Shown here piece after piece: positions 1 to 13,400 of a stretch of 48,658 bases of DNA (positions within the stretch are counted from its first letter, which is position 1; each line of letters starts with the position of its first letter). The translations under genes and the position numbers were made by a program. The stretch covers positions 1-48,658 of the forward strand of contig JAJPHL010000053.1 of NCBI GenBank assembly GCA_021325275.1. Direction: 5' to 3'. This DNA comes from Terriglobia bacterium. GTDB lineage: Bacteria > Acidobacteriota > Terriglobia > JAJPHL01. Below the pieces are notes generated by a model. That model was not told where the DNA came from. It saw nothing but the letters and a program-made list of their open reading frames with translations, and did not search any database.

Positions 1-1480
1 ACGCGACCCACGGCATCGTACGCGGTGCTGTCGAACTTGCCATCGGGATACGTTGTTTTCACCAGACGATTGTCGGCGTCGTAGGTGCTGGTGGTGACGT
101 TGTTGTTGGCATCCTTCACCGTGAGCTGATTGCCCGCCGCGTCGTAGCCGAAGACGGTCGTCTGACTTAAGGCATTTTGGACCTTCGTCCGGCGACCGGC
201 GTTGTCGTAGAAGTACGTTGTGGTGTTGCCCAGCGCGTCGACCGTCGAGGTCACCTGGCCGGCGGCATCGTAGTTCGTCGTTGTGGTGGCGGCATTCGGC
301 GTGGTCGGCGCGGCGGTGGTCGAGGTCAGGCGATTGATCGCGTCGTAGCCAAATGCCGTGACGATCCCGCGATTGGTGGTCTGCATGCGATTGCCGTTGG
401 CATCGTACTGCGTCACATCGGTCGTGTTGTCCGCGTAAGTCGTGGTCGTCAAGCGACCGTCGCTGTCGTAGACGTATTGCGTTTGATGGCCGAGTTCGTC
501 GGTGCGCACATCCACTTGGCCCAGCGTGTTGTAGTGCGTTTGCGTAAATGTGTTGTCGGGGAATGTGGTCTTGGTCAGTCGATTCTGACCGTCGTACGCA
601 TATTGCGTCAGCAACGTCTGCGGCGCTCCGTTGAAGGTGCGCATCACACTCTGCGTCAGGCGATTTCCGTTGCCGTCGTAGGTGTTGGTCGTGACGTTGG
701 TCAACGCGTCGGTTTGCATCAGCAAATTGCCGTTGTTGTCGTAGGCGAATGACGTGGTCTTACTGTTCGCGTCGGTCGTCGAAGTGACGCGGCCGAAGTT
801 GTCGTACGTATTGGTGGTGACGTTGCCCGCCGCATCCTTGGTCGTCAACAGATTTCCGTGCGTGTCGTAGGTGTTGGTCGTCACGTTGCCGCGCGGATCG
901 GTGATGGTTAACGGCTTGTTGAGCGCGTTGTAGGTGTATCCGGTGACGTTGCCGAGCGGATCGGTTTGGAAGCGCAGATTGCCGGCCGCGTCATAGGTGT
1001 AGTTGGTGGTGCGATTGAGCGCGTCGGTGTCGCTCGTCTTGTTGTCGCTGGCGTCGTAGGTGGAACTCGTGACGTGACCAAGCGCGTCGGTGGTTTGCAG
1101 GATGTTGCCGTCTTGATCGTACACGTAGGTCGTGGCATTTCCGTTGCGATCGGTGACGGTTTGCGTGTTCGCCGCCAGGTTGTACGTCATACCAATGCTC
1201 TTGCCGAGCGCGTCGGTGGTGCTGGTCAGGCGATTCGTCGTGGGATCGTAGCCCGCGGTGAGCCCGGATTGTCCGTTGGGCAGCGTGACGCCGGTGAGAT
1301 AGTCGCCGGGCGCGTACGCGAACGTTGTGGTGTTGCTGGTGCGATCGGTGTACGACGTGAGATCCGCGCCGGTATAAGCGTAGGTATTCGACTTGCCGTT
1401 CGGATCGGTGATTTGCGTAATTCGTCCTTGGGAATCGCGCACGAAAGTCACGCCCGCGCCGGTGGACGAAGCAATTCCGT
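1..1480 (-). repeat. YD/RHS repeat array of the giant protein
   Basis: Reading toward position 1, the translation shows 22 YD-type repeats of roughly 20-21 residues, such as NTYDTHGNLLTTKD and YVYDQDGNILQTTD. In Rhs/YD proteins these repeats form a spiral beta shell that encloses a C-terminal effector. The array is still running at position 1, so its true length is unknown. Confidence 0.92.
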
Positions 1481-4400
1481 TGGCCGAGAACGTCAACGTA
1501 TTCCCGTTGGTGTCCCTGATGCTCCGCACGCCCAGCACTTGATCGATCGTGTAGCTCAAGCCGTTGGCGAGCGTCAGCACAAACGTGGTGGGATCGTAGA
1601 GATTGCCGTCGAGGCCAATCAAGTTGATCGCCGCCGGCGGACTGCCGTCGATCAACGTGCTGCCGCCGTCGAGGGGCGCGAGCGTGGCGCCCTGCGTGCC
1701 CGCGGTGGCCTGGATTTGCTGGAAGGTCACGGTGGGATTGGTGATCGAGAGGAACTGCTGGCACTGCGGACTCGCTTGGGCCTGGAATTTGTACACCGTG
1801 TTGTTGGGGAACACCACGGTGACAATCTTCGTGTTCGTCGAACTGATGCAGAACTGCGGCGAAAGCGCGCTGTATTCGAGATCCTCGAACCAGTTGGCGC
1901 TCAGCGAGTGATTCTTCTGCAAGCGGATGTTGGTGACGGCCAAGCGCCAGCCTACGCCGAAGTCGCCGACGTTCTTGTCGCGCGAGTCGTAACTGCGCGT
2001 GATCGTGATCGGTAGTCCGGTGAGCGGCACGGTCATGTCGTTGAACGCCAGACTGAACACGCCGATCTTCATGTTGCGGCTCACCGTGACCGAGGAGGTC
2101 GCGGTGGTGACCTGACCCACCGAATCGGTGGAGGTCAACTGAATCTGATACGTGCCGTTCAGCAGCAGCGTGGGATCGAAAGTCGCCAGTGTGGCATTCG
2201 ACACCGCGCCGACACCCGTGGCCATGGTGACGTAATTCTGGGTTGGGCGCGTGGTGTCGAGCAAGGCGTATCGCAGAGACCACGCCCCGTCGGAAATGGT
2301 GGCGGTGATCGGCGTCGGTTGAGTAATTTCACTGCCGTCGACCAAGGACAACGTGACGGTTGGCGGCGGGCCGGGCAGCGGCAGCACCAGCACCGAAGTG
2401 GTTCCTGTGGTTTGCAGCGATCCGTCCTGAGCCAGCAGTTGCACCGAGTACGTGCCGGCGGCGCTGAAGGTCGCGGTCGTGGCGGCTTGCGACGGATTGG
2501 CGAACGTTACCGTCCCCGGACCGCTGACTTTGCTCCAGGCGATCGTCAGATTACGTCCCGAGGGCACACTCACGGCGCTGCCGTTCAGCACGGCGGTTGT
2601 ATTCGGCAACTGAATCGTTTGGGGCGGCGGCACGGTGACGCTGGGCGGCTGTGTCGCGGCCGCATTCAATGTGATGGTGGTGGTTTTGCTGGTGGTAAGG
2701 GCGCCGTCGTTCGCGCTGAGTTGCAACGTGTAGGTGCCGACGGAGCTGAGGGTCACTTGGGTGACCGCCGAATGCGGATTGGCGAACGTCGCCGCGCCCG
2801 GACCGCTCACTTGAGTCCAGGAAATCGTGAGCGTGCCGCCGATCGGCAAGCCGTCGTCGGTGACGCTGCCGTTCAGCGTGATCGTAGTGTTCGGCAGGGA
2901 GATGGTTTGTCCGCCATCGGCGTTGACCACCGGCGCTTGGTTGGTGGCCGCGGATGGTACCACGATCACCTGTACGCTGGCGCTGGAACTGGTCTGCGCG
3001 TTGCTGGCGGTCAACGTAAAGACGTACGTGCCGGCCGTGCTCAGGCCGCTCACCGACGTTGACAATTGTGTGGGCGTAGCGATGCTGGCGGTTGCGGGAC
3101 CGCTCGTTTGGGTCCACGCAAAAGTCAGCGCGGCGTTGCCGGGATCGCTGGCCGTACCGTGCAGCGTTGTGGTAGCGGTCGGTAACTGGATGCTCTGCGT
3201 CGATCCTGCGCTGACTACCGGTGTATCAACCACCGTGATCGTGACCGTTGAAGTCACCGTGGTCGCGCCATCGTTGGCGCTGAGTTGCAGGCTGTAGGTA
3301 CCGCCGCCAGGGAAGGTGGCGGTGCTTTGGGCTTTCGTCGGACTACCAAACACCACGCCGGCCGGGCCGGAGAGTTGGCTCCATTGAATGGTCAACGGCA
3401 ATCCCACTGGATCGGAGGCTGAGCCATTCAAGTTGGCGGCAACCGTTGGAATTTGCAGAGTCTGATTCGGTCCCGCGCTAACCACCGGTGGAGGCGGCGC
3501 GGTTACCGTTACCGTGGTGCTGGAATTGGCGGAGAACTGGCCGTTCGTCGCACTCAGTTGCAGCGTGAACGTGCCGGGGTTGGGGAAACTGACTTTGCTG
3601 ACAGCTTGTGACGGCGCGGTAAAGGTCACCGCACCCGGCCCGCTGAGTTCGGTCCAGGAAATGGTCAGCGGCGCACCGGCCGGATCGACGGCCGATCCTG
3701 CCAAAACAGCTTGCGCCGGCCACTGCACGCTTTGATTCGCGCCCGCATTTACCACCGGCGATTGTGTCGGTGTGTTTGAAGGCACGACAGTCACTTGGAA
3801 AGTCGCCGTCGTTGTGAACTGTGTGTTGCTGGCGGCGAACATGAAGGTGTACGCGCCGGTGACGGTGTTCGAGAACGTGATTTGCGTAGTAAGCGCCGTA
3901 GGATTGCTGAACACGGCTGCCGCAGGACCGCTCACTTGGCTCCAAGCGTAACTCAGCGTCTGGCCCACCGGATCGGTGGCGCTCGCTGTGACCATCACGG
4001 TATTCGTTGGCAGCTTGATGTTTTGGCCGTTGATCGGCAGGACCACCGGTGGTTGCAATGGCTGCGGGTTTACCACCACCGTGGTTGTGGCGTTGCCTGA
4101 GTTTTGTGAGTTGGCGGCGGTGAGTTGCAAAACGTACACACCCGCTACCGAGAAAGTAGCTTGCGTCGTCGCTTGTGACGGCGTACTGAACACGGTGGTC
4201 CCGCCCATGGGACCGCTCACTTGATTCCACAGCAATGTGAGCGTGCCGGCGCCTGGATCGCTAACCGTGCCGCTCAAGGTCACGCTGTTGGTGGGCAATT
4301 GGATCGACTGCCCGGGTCCGGCATTCACCACCGGCGGCTCGATGGTCTGCGGCAACACACCAACCGGCTTGACCGTTACGGTCATGTCGCTGACCGCGGT

Positions 4401-7400
4401 GGATGTCGCGTTCGATGCCTGCAACCGGAAGATGTACGTTCCTGGAGCCACGCCAAGCGCGACCGCAGTGGCGGTGGATGTGGGACTGGAGATCGTGGCA
4501 ATCGTTGGTCCGCTGAGCTGGCTCCAACTGACTTGTGGAGTTCCGCCGGAAGGATCGGTAGCGGTTCCAGTCAAATTGACCGAGTTGGCGGGTAGAGTAA
4601 TCGTCTGGTTTTGTCCGGCGCTGACGGTCACCTGCTCCAAGTTGGTCGAGCAAAGGCCGGTTTGGCCAGCGATGGCCGCGATTTCGGTCGGAGTCAGAGC
4701 CCGGTTGAACACGTGGACTTCATCGATACCGCCGTTAAAGCGTGCGCCGCCCGGGCGATTACCGAAGTACAAGGGCAGGTTGGCGGTGTTGGGTGTGATC
4801 GATCCAAAGTTGGCTTGATCCACCACGACTCCATTGATGTACATCACGGCGTTTCCGGATGGTTGATCGAAGGTCAACGCAACGTGCTGCCACACGCCCT
4901 GGACAATCGGGACGGCCAAGGGGCTGCAGCAACCGCCTCCATTGTTCGTAGCAAAGACGTGGTTATGGCCGGCGGTGTCCACGATATTCGCGTACAGCGC
5001 GCCCGGATAGTTGAACAACAGGTTAAACGGGTTGTTGGCGGCGCTGATCCAGAAGTGCGGTCCGAGTGTGCCGTTATTGTTGTATTCCGCGACCGGCGCG
5101 GAATTGCTCACAGTAGTGGGATTGATCCACGCGTCAATCGTGAAACTGGAAACATTCAGATTGCTCGATGCGGGCACCTTGACGTCCGCGTTCGTCCCGT
5201 TGAGGCTGAAGGCTTGTCCCTGCTTGCCGGTGGTGTAGGTGAGTGCGCCTTCCGCGATTCCGTTATCGCCGTGAATCGTGTCGGTGGTCGTGCCGTCCGC
5301 CGGCCACCAGCCGGCCATACCTGGCGCCGTGCAGACGCCGACGCTGTGGGCGTGAACCTCGCCGAAGCTGAACAACTCTCCGTCGTAACCAACCAAGCGC
5401 AACAAGTAATCGCCGGTGGTGGCGAACGCGGCCGTGGTCATGGGATTGCCCGACTGCGTGATGTTCACCTGCAATGCCGTAGAGTCCTGGTTGTTGTTAT
5501 TGTTCGATCCATACCCGACCGAGAACTCGAAATAATCTCCGGCATTCAACGTTCGGACGAAGCTGAATGGAACTCTTACGCCGGCGGTGACGGTGCCGGT
5601 CGCAAGAGTGGTTGCCGAAGTACCGCTATAGAGGATGACCGCCACGTCCGTTGTGGGTCCGATGGCGTCGGGGAAAAACTTTCCTTGCACCAGGAATGTT
5701 CCAGCGTTGGGAGCCGTCCAGCGCAAAACGCTATTCTCACCAATGGAACTCGGAAGCAACCCGAGAGTGTGCGGCGGTAGAGTCTGTTGTGTGTCGTTGG
5801 GATTGTTCGACGTCAAGTCGCCGGCGTTAGCCCAAAGCTGCGGGGCCGAGTTTCCGTTCTTTTGGTAGGTCGAATAAGGATTGGGCGCGTTCGCCTGTGA
5901 CGGATATAGCGTGAACGTGCCGCCGCGCGTCGGCTCCCAACCATAACTCCAAGCACCATTGGGATTGCTCTTCGGAGAGAAATCCAAACCAGAGTCGTAA
6001 GAGGGCGCGCCGAATGTTACGCGGCTTGGTCCAGACAGCACGGTCCAGAAAGAACTAAGGTGCCCGCCGACCGGCAAGCCGTCGTCGGTGACGATTCCGG
6101 GGAGGGTCGCGGAGTTAGGCTCCGTGACTTGCTGTTCCGTTCCCGGACTCACCACCGGCGCAGCGTTGGCTTGTATCGTAACGGTCGTGGTGGAACTGCT
6201 GGTCAGTTGCGTGTCGCTGGCGGTCAGTTGCAGGACGTAAACGCCCGGAGTACTCAGCGTCACGGTGGTGACAGGCGAGTTCGGATTGGCGAAGGACGCG
6301 GTTCCCGGTCCGCTCACTTGAGTCCAGAGCGAGGTGAGCGCGCCTCCTGTCGGGAGACCATCGTCAGTTACGGTTCCGTTCAGCGTAACGGTGGCGTTGG
6401 TAGCCGCGACCGAACCGATCCCCGACGGCGCCATGGCCATACCTTCCAGATTCTGGTTGGAAGCACCGAGGAGAAGCGTATCGAAGACTTGGGTCTGTGG
6501 GTTCCAGCGCACGTCCCAGACGTTGCCGTTGCCGAACTCTTCCTGCATGATGATGTCGCCCGTGAAGCTGACGAGTTCCGCGGCCGGGATTGCAAACAGA
6601 GTTTGCGTACCACCCGTGTTGGTGCCCGCCGCAAAATAGTTCTCGCCCGTGCCGATCACATTCATGTGCTCGGCATTGATTCCAATCTTGTACTGAACAA
6701 CCGTTCCGTTTTTATCGATCGTGTAGACGAAGCCGGAAGCGTTCTCGCCGCCGACCAGGATCTTGCCCGCCCATGGTCCATATCGGAACGTGTCGTTGGG
6801 AACCGTCACGAGACCTTCGGCCGTACCGCCCATATTGACGCTGGCCAGTTTGGTTGCCGTTCCAGGCAAGGGGAACGTTGAATTATCCGCGCTGATCCGC
6901 CAGACATTCGTCGTGGGATTGCCGTCGGTCATCACGATCAGATCGCCGCCCCATACTCCGGTTTTATCGATGTAGAGTTGTCCGCGCAGAAGCCCGGTCT
7001 CGTTGGGCAATGTAACCCAGGGGCTTTGGATATTGGAACCATCGGGCGTGACGCGGGTCACTTGTCCTGGTTTGCCGTTGCCCGTGAAGAACGTTCCCGC
7101 TGGAAATCCTCCGAGGCTCTTGCCGCCGCCGTCGTCGCGCGCCACCGTGAGGTAAACCTCGTCGGTGAGATTGCTGATCGTGGAGAACTGCGAGATCGAG
7201 CCGTCAGAGGCCAGCAAAGCAAAGTTGAAGGGCTTGCCGGTTGGATAATTCACCGACATCAGGACTTTGCCGGTGGGTGGGTGATAGTCCAAGCCAGTGG
7301 CAGCGTTGGTGCCGTTGGACAACTGAATCAAAGTCGGCGAAAGCGGCAGAGTATTGACGTTGCTGGGCAGCGCAATCGTCTGATTGGCGCCTGCATTCAC

Positions 7401-10400
7401 CACGGGTGCTTGATTTACCGTGGGCGCTGGATTGACGACAACCCGCGCCGTCGACGAGTCGGTGAACTGCGAATCCCTGACCGTGAGTTGCAACAAGTAG
7501 GTCCCCGCAACGCTAAACTTCGCGACCGTCACCGCCGTATTTGCCGGGGTGAACGTCACCGCGGCCGGGCCGGACAATTGCGTCCACGCAACGGTGAAAG
7601 ATCCGTTGGAGTCGGAGACCGCGCCGTTTAGCGTCACCTGCGAAGTTGGCAAGGTGATCGTTTGGTCCGGACCGGCGCTCACCGTAGGCGGCGTGCTGGT
7701 GCCGGCCGTCGCGGTGATTGTGATGTCGGAACTTTGCGTCTGTTTCAAGCCGCCGTAGACCGCGGTCGCGGTTAGACGCAAATCGTACGTTCCGGGCGAC
7801 GGGATGTGCGCCACTGTGCCGGTCGATTGCGGATTCGCGAACGTGACCATGCCGGGTCCGCTCACTTGACTCCAGACAACCGTGGAGACGGCCGTCGATG
7901 GCGTAACGGTCACGACGCCTTGCAGCGTGAGGTCCTGCGGCGTGAGCACACTTTGCCCCTGGCCCGCAGAAACGGTGAGTGTGAGCGCCGGCGCAACCGT
8001 AGTGGACGCGGTGGCGGAGAGCGGTCCGTAGGAATTGTTGTTCGTGTCGGACCACATGACCGATGCGCTTGCGGTTTCGGCGCCGGACACGGTCGAGGGA
8101 ATATTGAAGACCACGGTGGCCGTGCCCAATCCGCCGGCCGGGATCGGAGAGAGCGCCGGCGTTTGGCTGGTTCCATCAGGCATAACGACAGTCAGGGCCG
8201 GCGTCCCCGCCGCGTGACCCGAGTTCGTTACCGTGATTGTGTAGGTGATCGCCGTTCCGGCGACGGCGTTGGCGGGCGCGGCGAGTGTCACCCCGAGCAC
8301 CGGCAACACGCGTGTGCTGGTGATCGTGGCGCTGTCGGGTCCATACGCATTGTTGGCGGCGTCCTTCCAGGAAATCGCGGTTGCGAAGCTGAGCGCTTGA
8401 TTGTCGAGGCCCGTTAGGCGCGTGAGATACGCCGGATCGCTTTCGCCCGAGAGTTTTGCGACCGTCGAAGGCACCGGCCACGTTGTGGAGAACGGCAAAC
8501 TCTGCGAGGCCGTCAGCGTAAACGACGCGCTGCTCTGCGAATTATCGGGATTCGTTACCTGGAGACTGCCGGTAGCGGTCGCGCCGCCATTGTTTTGCAG
8601 TGTCGCCGAAATGTTGGCAGTGGATCCAGGCAGCAGTGTGCTCTGTACCGTCGGCGTGCCCGCCACGGCCGGCACGGATTGTTGCGCGGAGAGCGACGGC
8701 GTCAGCGGACCGTAGTTATTGCCGCGCGCGTCCTGCCATGTTGCTTGCAACGACGCCGTCCAGGTCTTGTTCGCCGCGGCTAGGCGCACCAAGTATTGAG
8801 TCGTGGTTTCCGAAGCGCCCTTCGCGGCGATCGCCGGGACGTTCCAATTCACCGTGGTGGAATAGCTTTGTGTCGACGCCAACGCGGGCACGGTGAGTGT
8901 TGTTGTCGTTCCGTCAGGCAGCGTGATGCTCGCGGTTATGTTGGAGGCCGCACCGCTGCCGTTGTTGACGATCGTCGCCGTCAGCGCCAGAACGCCGCCG
9001 GGATTCACGCTCGATGGACCCGTCAGTGAAACCGAGAGAACCGGCAAACTGCGCGTGGCTGTGACCGTCGAGTTCTCCGGTCCATAACTGCCGACGCCGT
9101 CGGTCCAAGTGAGTGAAGACGTGAACGTCAGGGTGGCGCGATCGAGCGATGTGAGACGCGTTTGGTACGCCGCGTCGCTCTCGCCGCTCTGCTTCGCGAC
9201 GTTGTTGGGCGTCACCCAAGTGGCCGAGACGGCAGTCGTTTGTCCCGCGGCCACCACGAAGGGACCAACATTGCTGAACGTGTCGGGATTCGTTACCTTC
9301 ACGTTCGCAGCGGTCGCATCCGCGCTGCCCGAGTTTTGCACGCCGAGGTTCACGGTCGCCGTGTCGCCGGGCAGCAGGACGCTTTGCACGGTCGGCGCTC
9401 CGCTGAGGATCGCGACGCGTTCTTGCGCACTGAACGTAGCGTTGGCTGGTCCGTAGGAAGTGTTCGCGGCGTCGAGCCACGTTGCCTTGAGGGACGCGGC
9501 CAGCGCGGCGTTGTTGGCCATGCTGATACGCGTGACGTACTGCGCCACGGTTTCGGCAGCACCGATGGGTGCGAGGGCCGGAACGGTCCAGTTGACCACG
9601 GTTGAGAAGTTCGCTCCGGCTGCGAGCGTCGTGAGCGGAAGCGTGGACATCGTTCCGTCAGGCAAAGTTACGACCGCCAAAACGCCGGAGGCCGCGCCGT
9701 TGCCCGTGTTCGTCAAAGTGGCGGTCAGCGCGAGTGTGCTTCCGGGCAGCGCCGTTGTGGGACCTGTGAGGCTGACCGTCAGCGCGGGGATCAAGCGCGT
9801 AGTCATCACGGCCGCCGAGGACGATTGCGGTCCGTAGTTGTTGGCGTTTGCGTCTTTCCACGCGAGCGTCGCGGTGGCCGTGATCTGGCCAGTGGCGGTC
9901 GCGGGAGGAATCGTGAAAGGGATCGAGATCGGAGCGATTCCGCCGGCCGCGATGGACGCAGGCAGCGTGGGTGTGCTCGTGGTGCCGTCAGGCAGCAGCA
10001 CCGAAAGTGTCGGAGTGGCCGCCGCGGCATGACCCACGTTTTGGATCGTCGCGGTATAGGAGATCGCGTCGCCGGAATTCGCCGTCGCCGGTCCGGTGAG
10101 ACTGATCGCCAGGATCGGCAGGACGCGCGTGCTGGTAACCGCGGCGCTGGTCGGTCCATAGGCGTTCGTCGCGGTGTCTTTCCACGAGGTCGCGGTGTTG
10201 AAACTCAGAGTCTGATAGTCGAGACCTGCCAAACGGAGTTGATACGCGGCATCTGTTTCGCTCGGTTGCTTCGCGACGGTGGAAGGAACCGCCCATGTCG
10301 TCGAAGCTTGCGTCGACTGTTGAGCGGCCACCGTAAAAGTCGCGCTGGCGGAGGAGTTGTCCGGGTTCGTCACCTGGAAACTTCCGGCCGTCGCCGTGGT

Positions 10401-13400
10401 ATTGCCGGTATTTTGCATCGTCGCGCTGATGTTGGCGGTCGATCCCGGCAGTAACGTGCTCTGGACCGTCGGTGTTGCGGCGACAACCGGCACAACTTGC
10501 TGCGTGGAGGACGACGACGTCAGCGGGCCGTAAGAATTGCCGTGCGCATCTTGCCACGTGACGGGGAGCGATGAGTTCAAGGTCTTGATCGCCGCCGCGA
10601 GTCGCGCCAGGTATTGCGCCGTGGTTTCCGAAGCACCCTTCGCCGTCAGCGCCGGGACCGTGAAGTTGACCGTCGTGGAATAGTTCTGTCCCGCCGCGAG
10701 TGCCGGCACGGTTAAAGTGGAAGTGGTTCCGTCCGGCAACGTCACAATCGCGGAAATGCCGGAAGCCGCGCCGCTACCGTTGTTGGTGATCGTGGCGTTG
10801 AGCGCGAGCGTGGTTCCCGGACTCACGGTGGACGGTCCCGTCAAGTTGACCGAGAGGATCGGCAAGCTGCGCGTGCTCGTGATTGTCGCGGTCTCGGGTC
10901 CGTAGTTGCCGGTTCCATCGGTCCATGCAACGGAGGTCGAAAAACTGAGCACGGCTTTGTCGAGCGCGGAGAGACGCGTGATATACGCCGCGTCCGTCTC
11001 GCCGCTTTGCTTCGCGACGGTGTTCGGCGATACCCAGGTCGTGGAGGCGGAAACGGTTTGTCCCGCGGGCACGGCGACGGAATTGGCGCTGGCGGTAGTG
11101 TTATCCGGATTCGTCACCACGGTGGTGGTCCCGGTCGCGTCCGCGCCGCCTGTGTTCTGCATGCTCACGTTGACGGTCGCGGTGTCGCCGGGCCGCAGCG
11201 TGCTTTGCACCGTAGGCGTCACGTTGAGGATCGCCACGCGTTCCTGCGCGCTGAACGATTGATTGACCGGGCCATAAGAAGTATTGGCGGCGTCGAGCCA
11301 AGTGGCATTGATCGACGCGGCCAGCGTGGCCGTGTTCGCCGCGCTCAAACGCGCGAGGTATGACGCGGTTGATTCCGTGCTTCCGATCGGCGTGATCGCC
11401 GGCACCGTGTGGTTGATCGTGGCGCTGAAGTTCGCGCCGGCCGCCAGCGTGGTCACGCTCAGCGGATTGGTGGTTCCATCCGGCAAAGTCACAACCGCGG
11501 AAATACCCGACGCCGCGCCGTTGCCCGCGTTGGTGAGAGTCGCGGTCAACGGAAGCGTGCTGCCTGGCTTGGCCGTCGATGGCCCCGTCAGAGTTACGGT
11601 GATGGAAGGAACTTGCCGCGTCGTCTGCACGGCCGCGGTGGAGGAAAGCGGTCCATAGACGTTGTTGTGGATGTCCTTCCACGAGAGCGACGCGGTCGCG
11701 AGAAGTTGGCCTGTCGCGGTCGACGACGGAATCGTGAAACTGATCGTCGCGGACGCGCTTCCGCCCGGCGCGATGGTTCCCGCCGGACTCAGCGCCGGAG
11801 TGGCCGTGCTTCCATCAGGGAGCACGACGGAGAGCGTGGGAGACGCCGCCGCGCCGTGACCGATATTCTGCACCGTCGCCGTGTAGGCGATCGTGTTTCC
11901 AGAGATGGCGGACGGCGGTCCCACGAGACTAATCGAGAGAACCGGCATCGTGCGCGTGCTCGTTCCCGGGTTGTTCGTAGGACCGTAGAGCGTTCCCGCG
12001 GAATCCTTCCAGCCAAGCACCGCGTTGAACGCCAGAGAAGCGCCATCAAGACCGCTCAGGCGAGCCTGATACGCGGAATCGGATTCGTTAGACTGCTTCG
12101 CCCCGGTGAACGGCGCGATCCACGTGGACGTCACGGCGTTCGATTGTCTTGTGGTGAGCGAAAACGGCGTGATGACTTTCTTCGAATTATCGGGATTGAC
12201 GATCGTGACGTCGGTTTCGATCGCGTTTCCTTTACCGGTGTTGGTGGTCGCGAAGGATACGGTCGCCGTGTCGCCCGGAGTCATCGTGCTCGGAACGGTC
12301 AGTGTTCCCGACACGATCGGCACGTTTTCTTTCAATCCGCTGAACTGCTGATTCACCGCGCCGTAAGAGTTTCCCTGAGCGTCTTGCCAGTTCGCGGTGA
12401 TCGACGCGGTGAGCGAGGTACCATCGGCATTCGCCAACCGCGCCAGGTAAGCGGAGGTGCTCTCGTTCGCGCCGATGGGCGCGATACCCGGCACCGGAGC
12501 GTTGATCGTACCGACAAAACTCATTCCCGCATTCAGCGAATTCACCGCCAGCGTCCGGGTTGAACCGTCGGGCAGTGTGACAATCGCGGAAATTCCCGAG
12601 GCCGTCGCGCTTCCAACGTTCGTCACTGTGGCGGTGAGTGCCCACGTCCCGCCGGGACTCACGCAAGTCGATGCGGAGAGCGAAACGGTCAGCCGGGGCA
12701 GTTGAAGGTGACTGAACGACGTCAGGCTGATCGGCAAATACGGCTGATTCGAAGCGTCGGTGTAAGTGATCGATCCGGTGGACGTGAACAGACGGCCGTC
12801 GACGCTGCCGAGGCGCGCCTCGTACTGGGCACTCGATTCGTTGGACTGCCGCGCCAGATACGTGGGCGCCGTTTCGTTGAAAGTCGCCGTGAAAGGCGAG
12901 CCGCTTCCCAGCGACGCAACGTTTTGGGTCCCCGTGGCGGGCGTGGTTCCGTCAAACGATTCATTGATCGCGATGCTCGTGGCCGCGGTTTGTCCCGCGT
13001 TGTTGAGCGTCACGCTGACGACGTAGCTTTGTCCCGGCAGGACGGTCGCCGGTTGGCTTTGCGTCGCGGTGAGTTGAACCGGCGTGGGGAAAATGTGCGC
13101 GCCATCGGCGATGATCGCGACGATTGTGCCGAAGCCGGGATGTCCGGGATCGGAACTATATGCGGGCGACGAATCGACCTTCAGCACGGCGAGCGCCGCG
13201 ATGTTCCCGTATGTTTCGCTGCCGCTTTTGTTGATCGCGTTCGAAATGATCACGCCGATATACGCGGGCAAGGAATCCGGCGGGAAACTGTTGCCGCCCT
13301 TGCTGCTCCAACAACTGTCGTCCAGCGTGCTGCCCGACGCCGTCGGTTCACACACTGTCGGCGGCCCAATTTCGTTCTCCGCAAATCCCTTGAACGACGG

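Noticed and set aside
1-1480. Regular spacing of about 60 bp that could suggest a CRISPR array
   Set aside because: The units are coding YD repeats without identical direct repeats or unique spacers.
966-2015. 349-residue plus-strand frame and other plus frames opposite the giant gene
   Set aside because: Antisense shadows of a repetitive GC-rich gene; no ribosome sites or domain character.
991-2283. 430-residue minus-strand frame and similar Arg/His-rich frames across 1-15000
   Set aside because: They are out of frame with the continuous giant frame, rich in Arg and His, and show no domain patterns.
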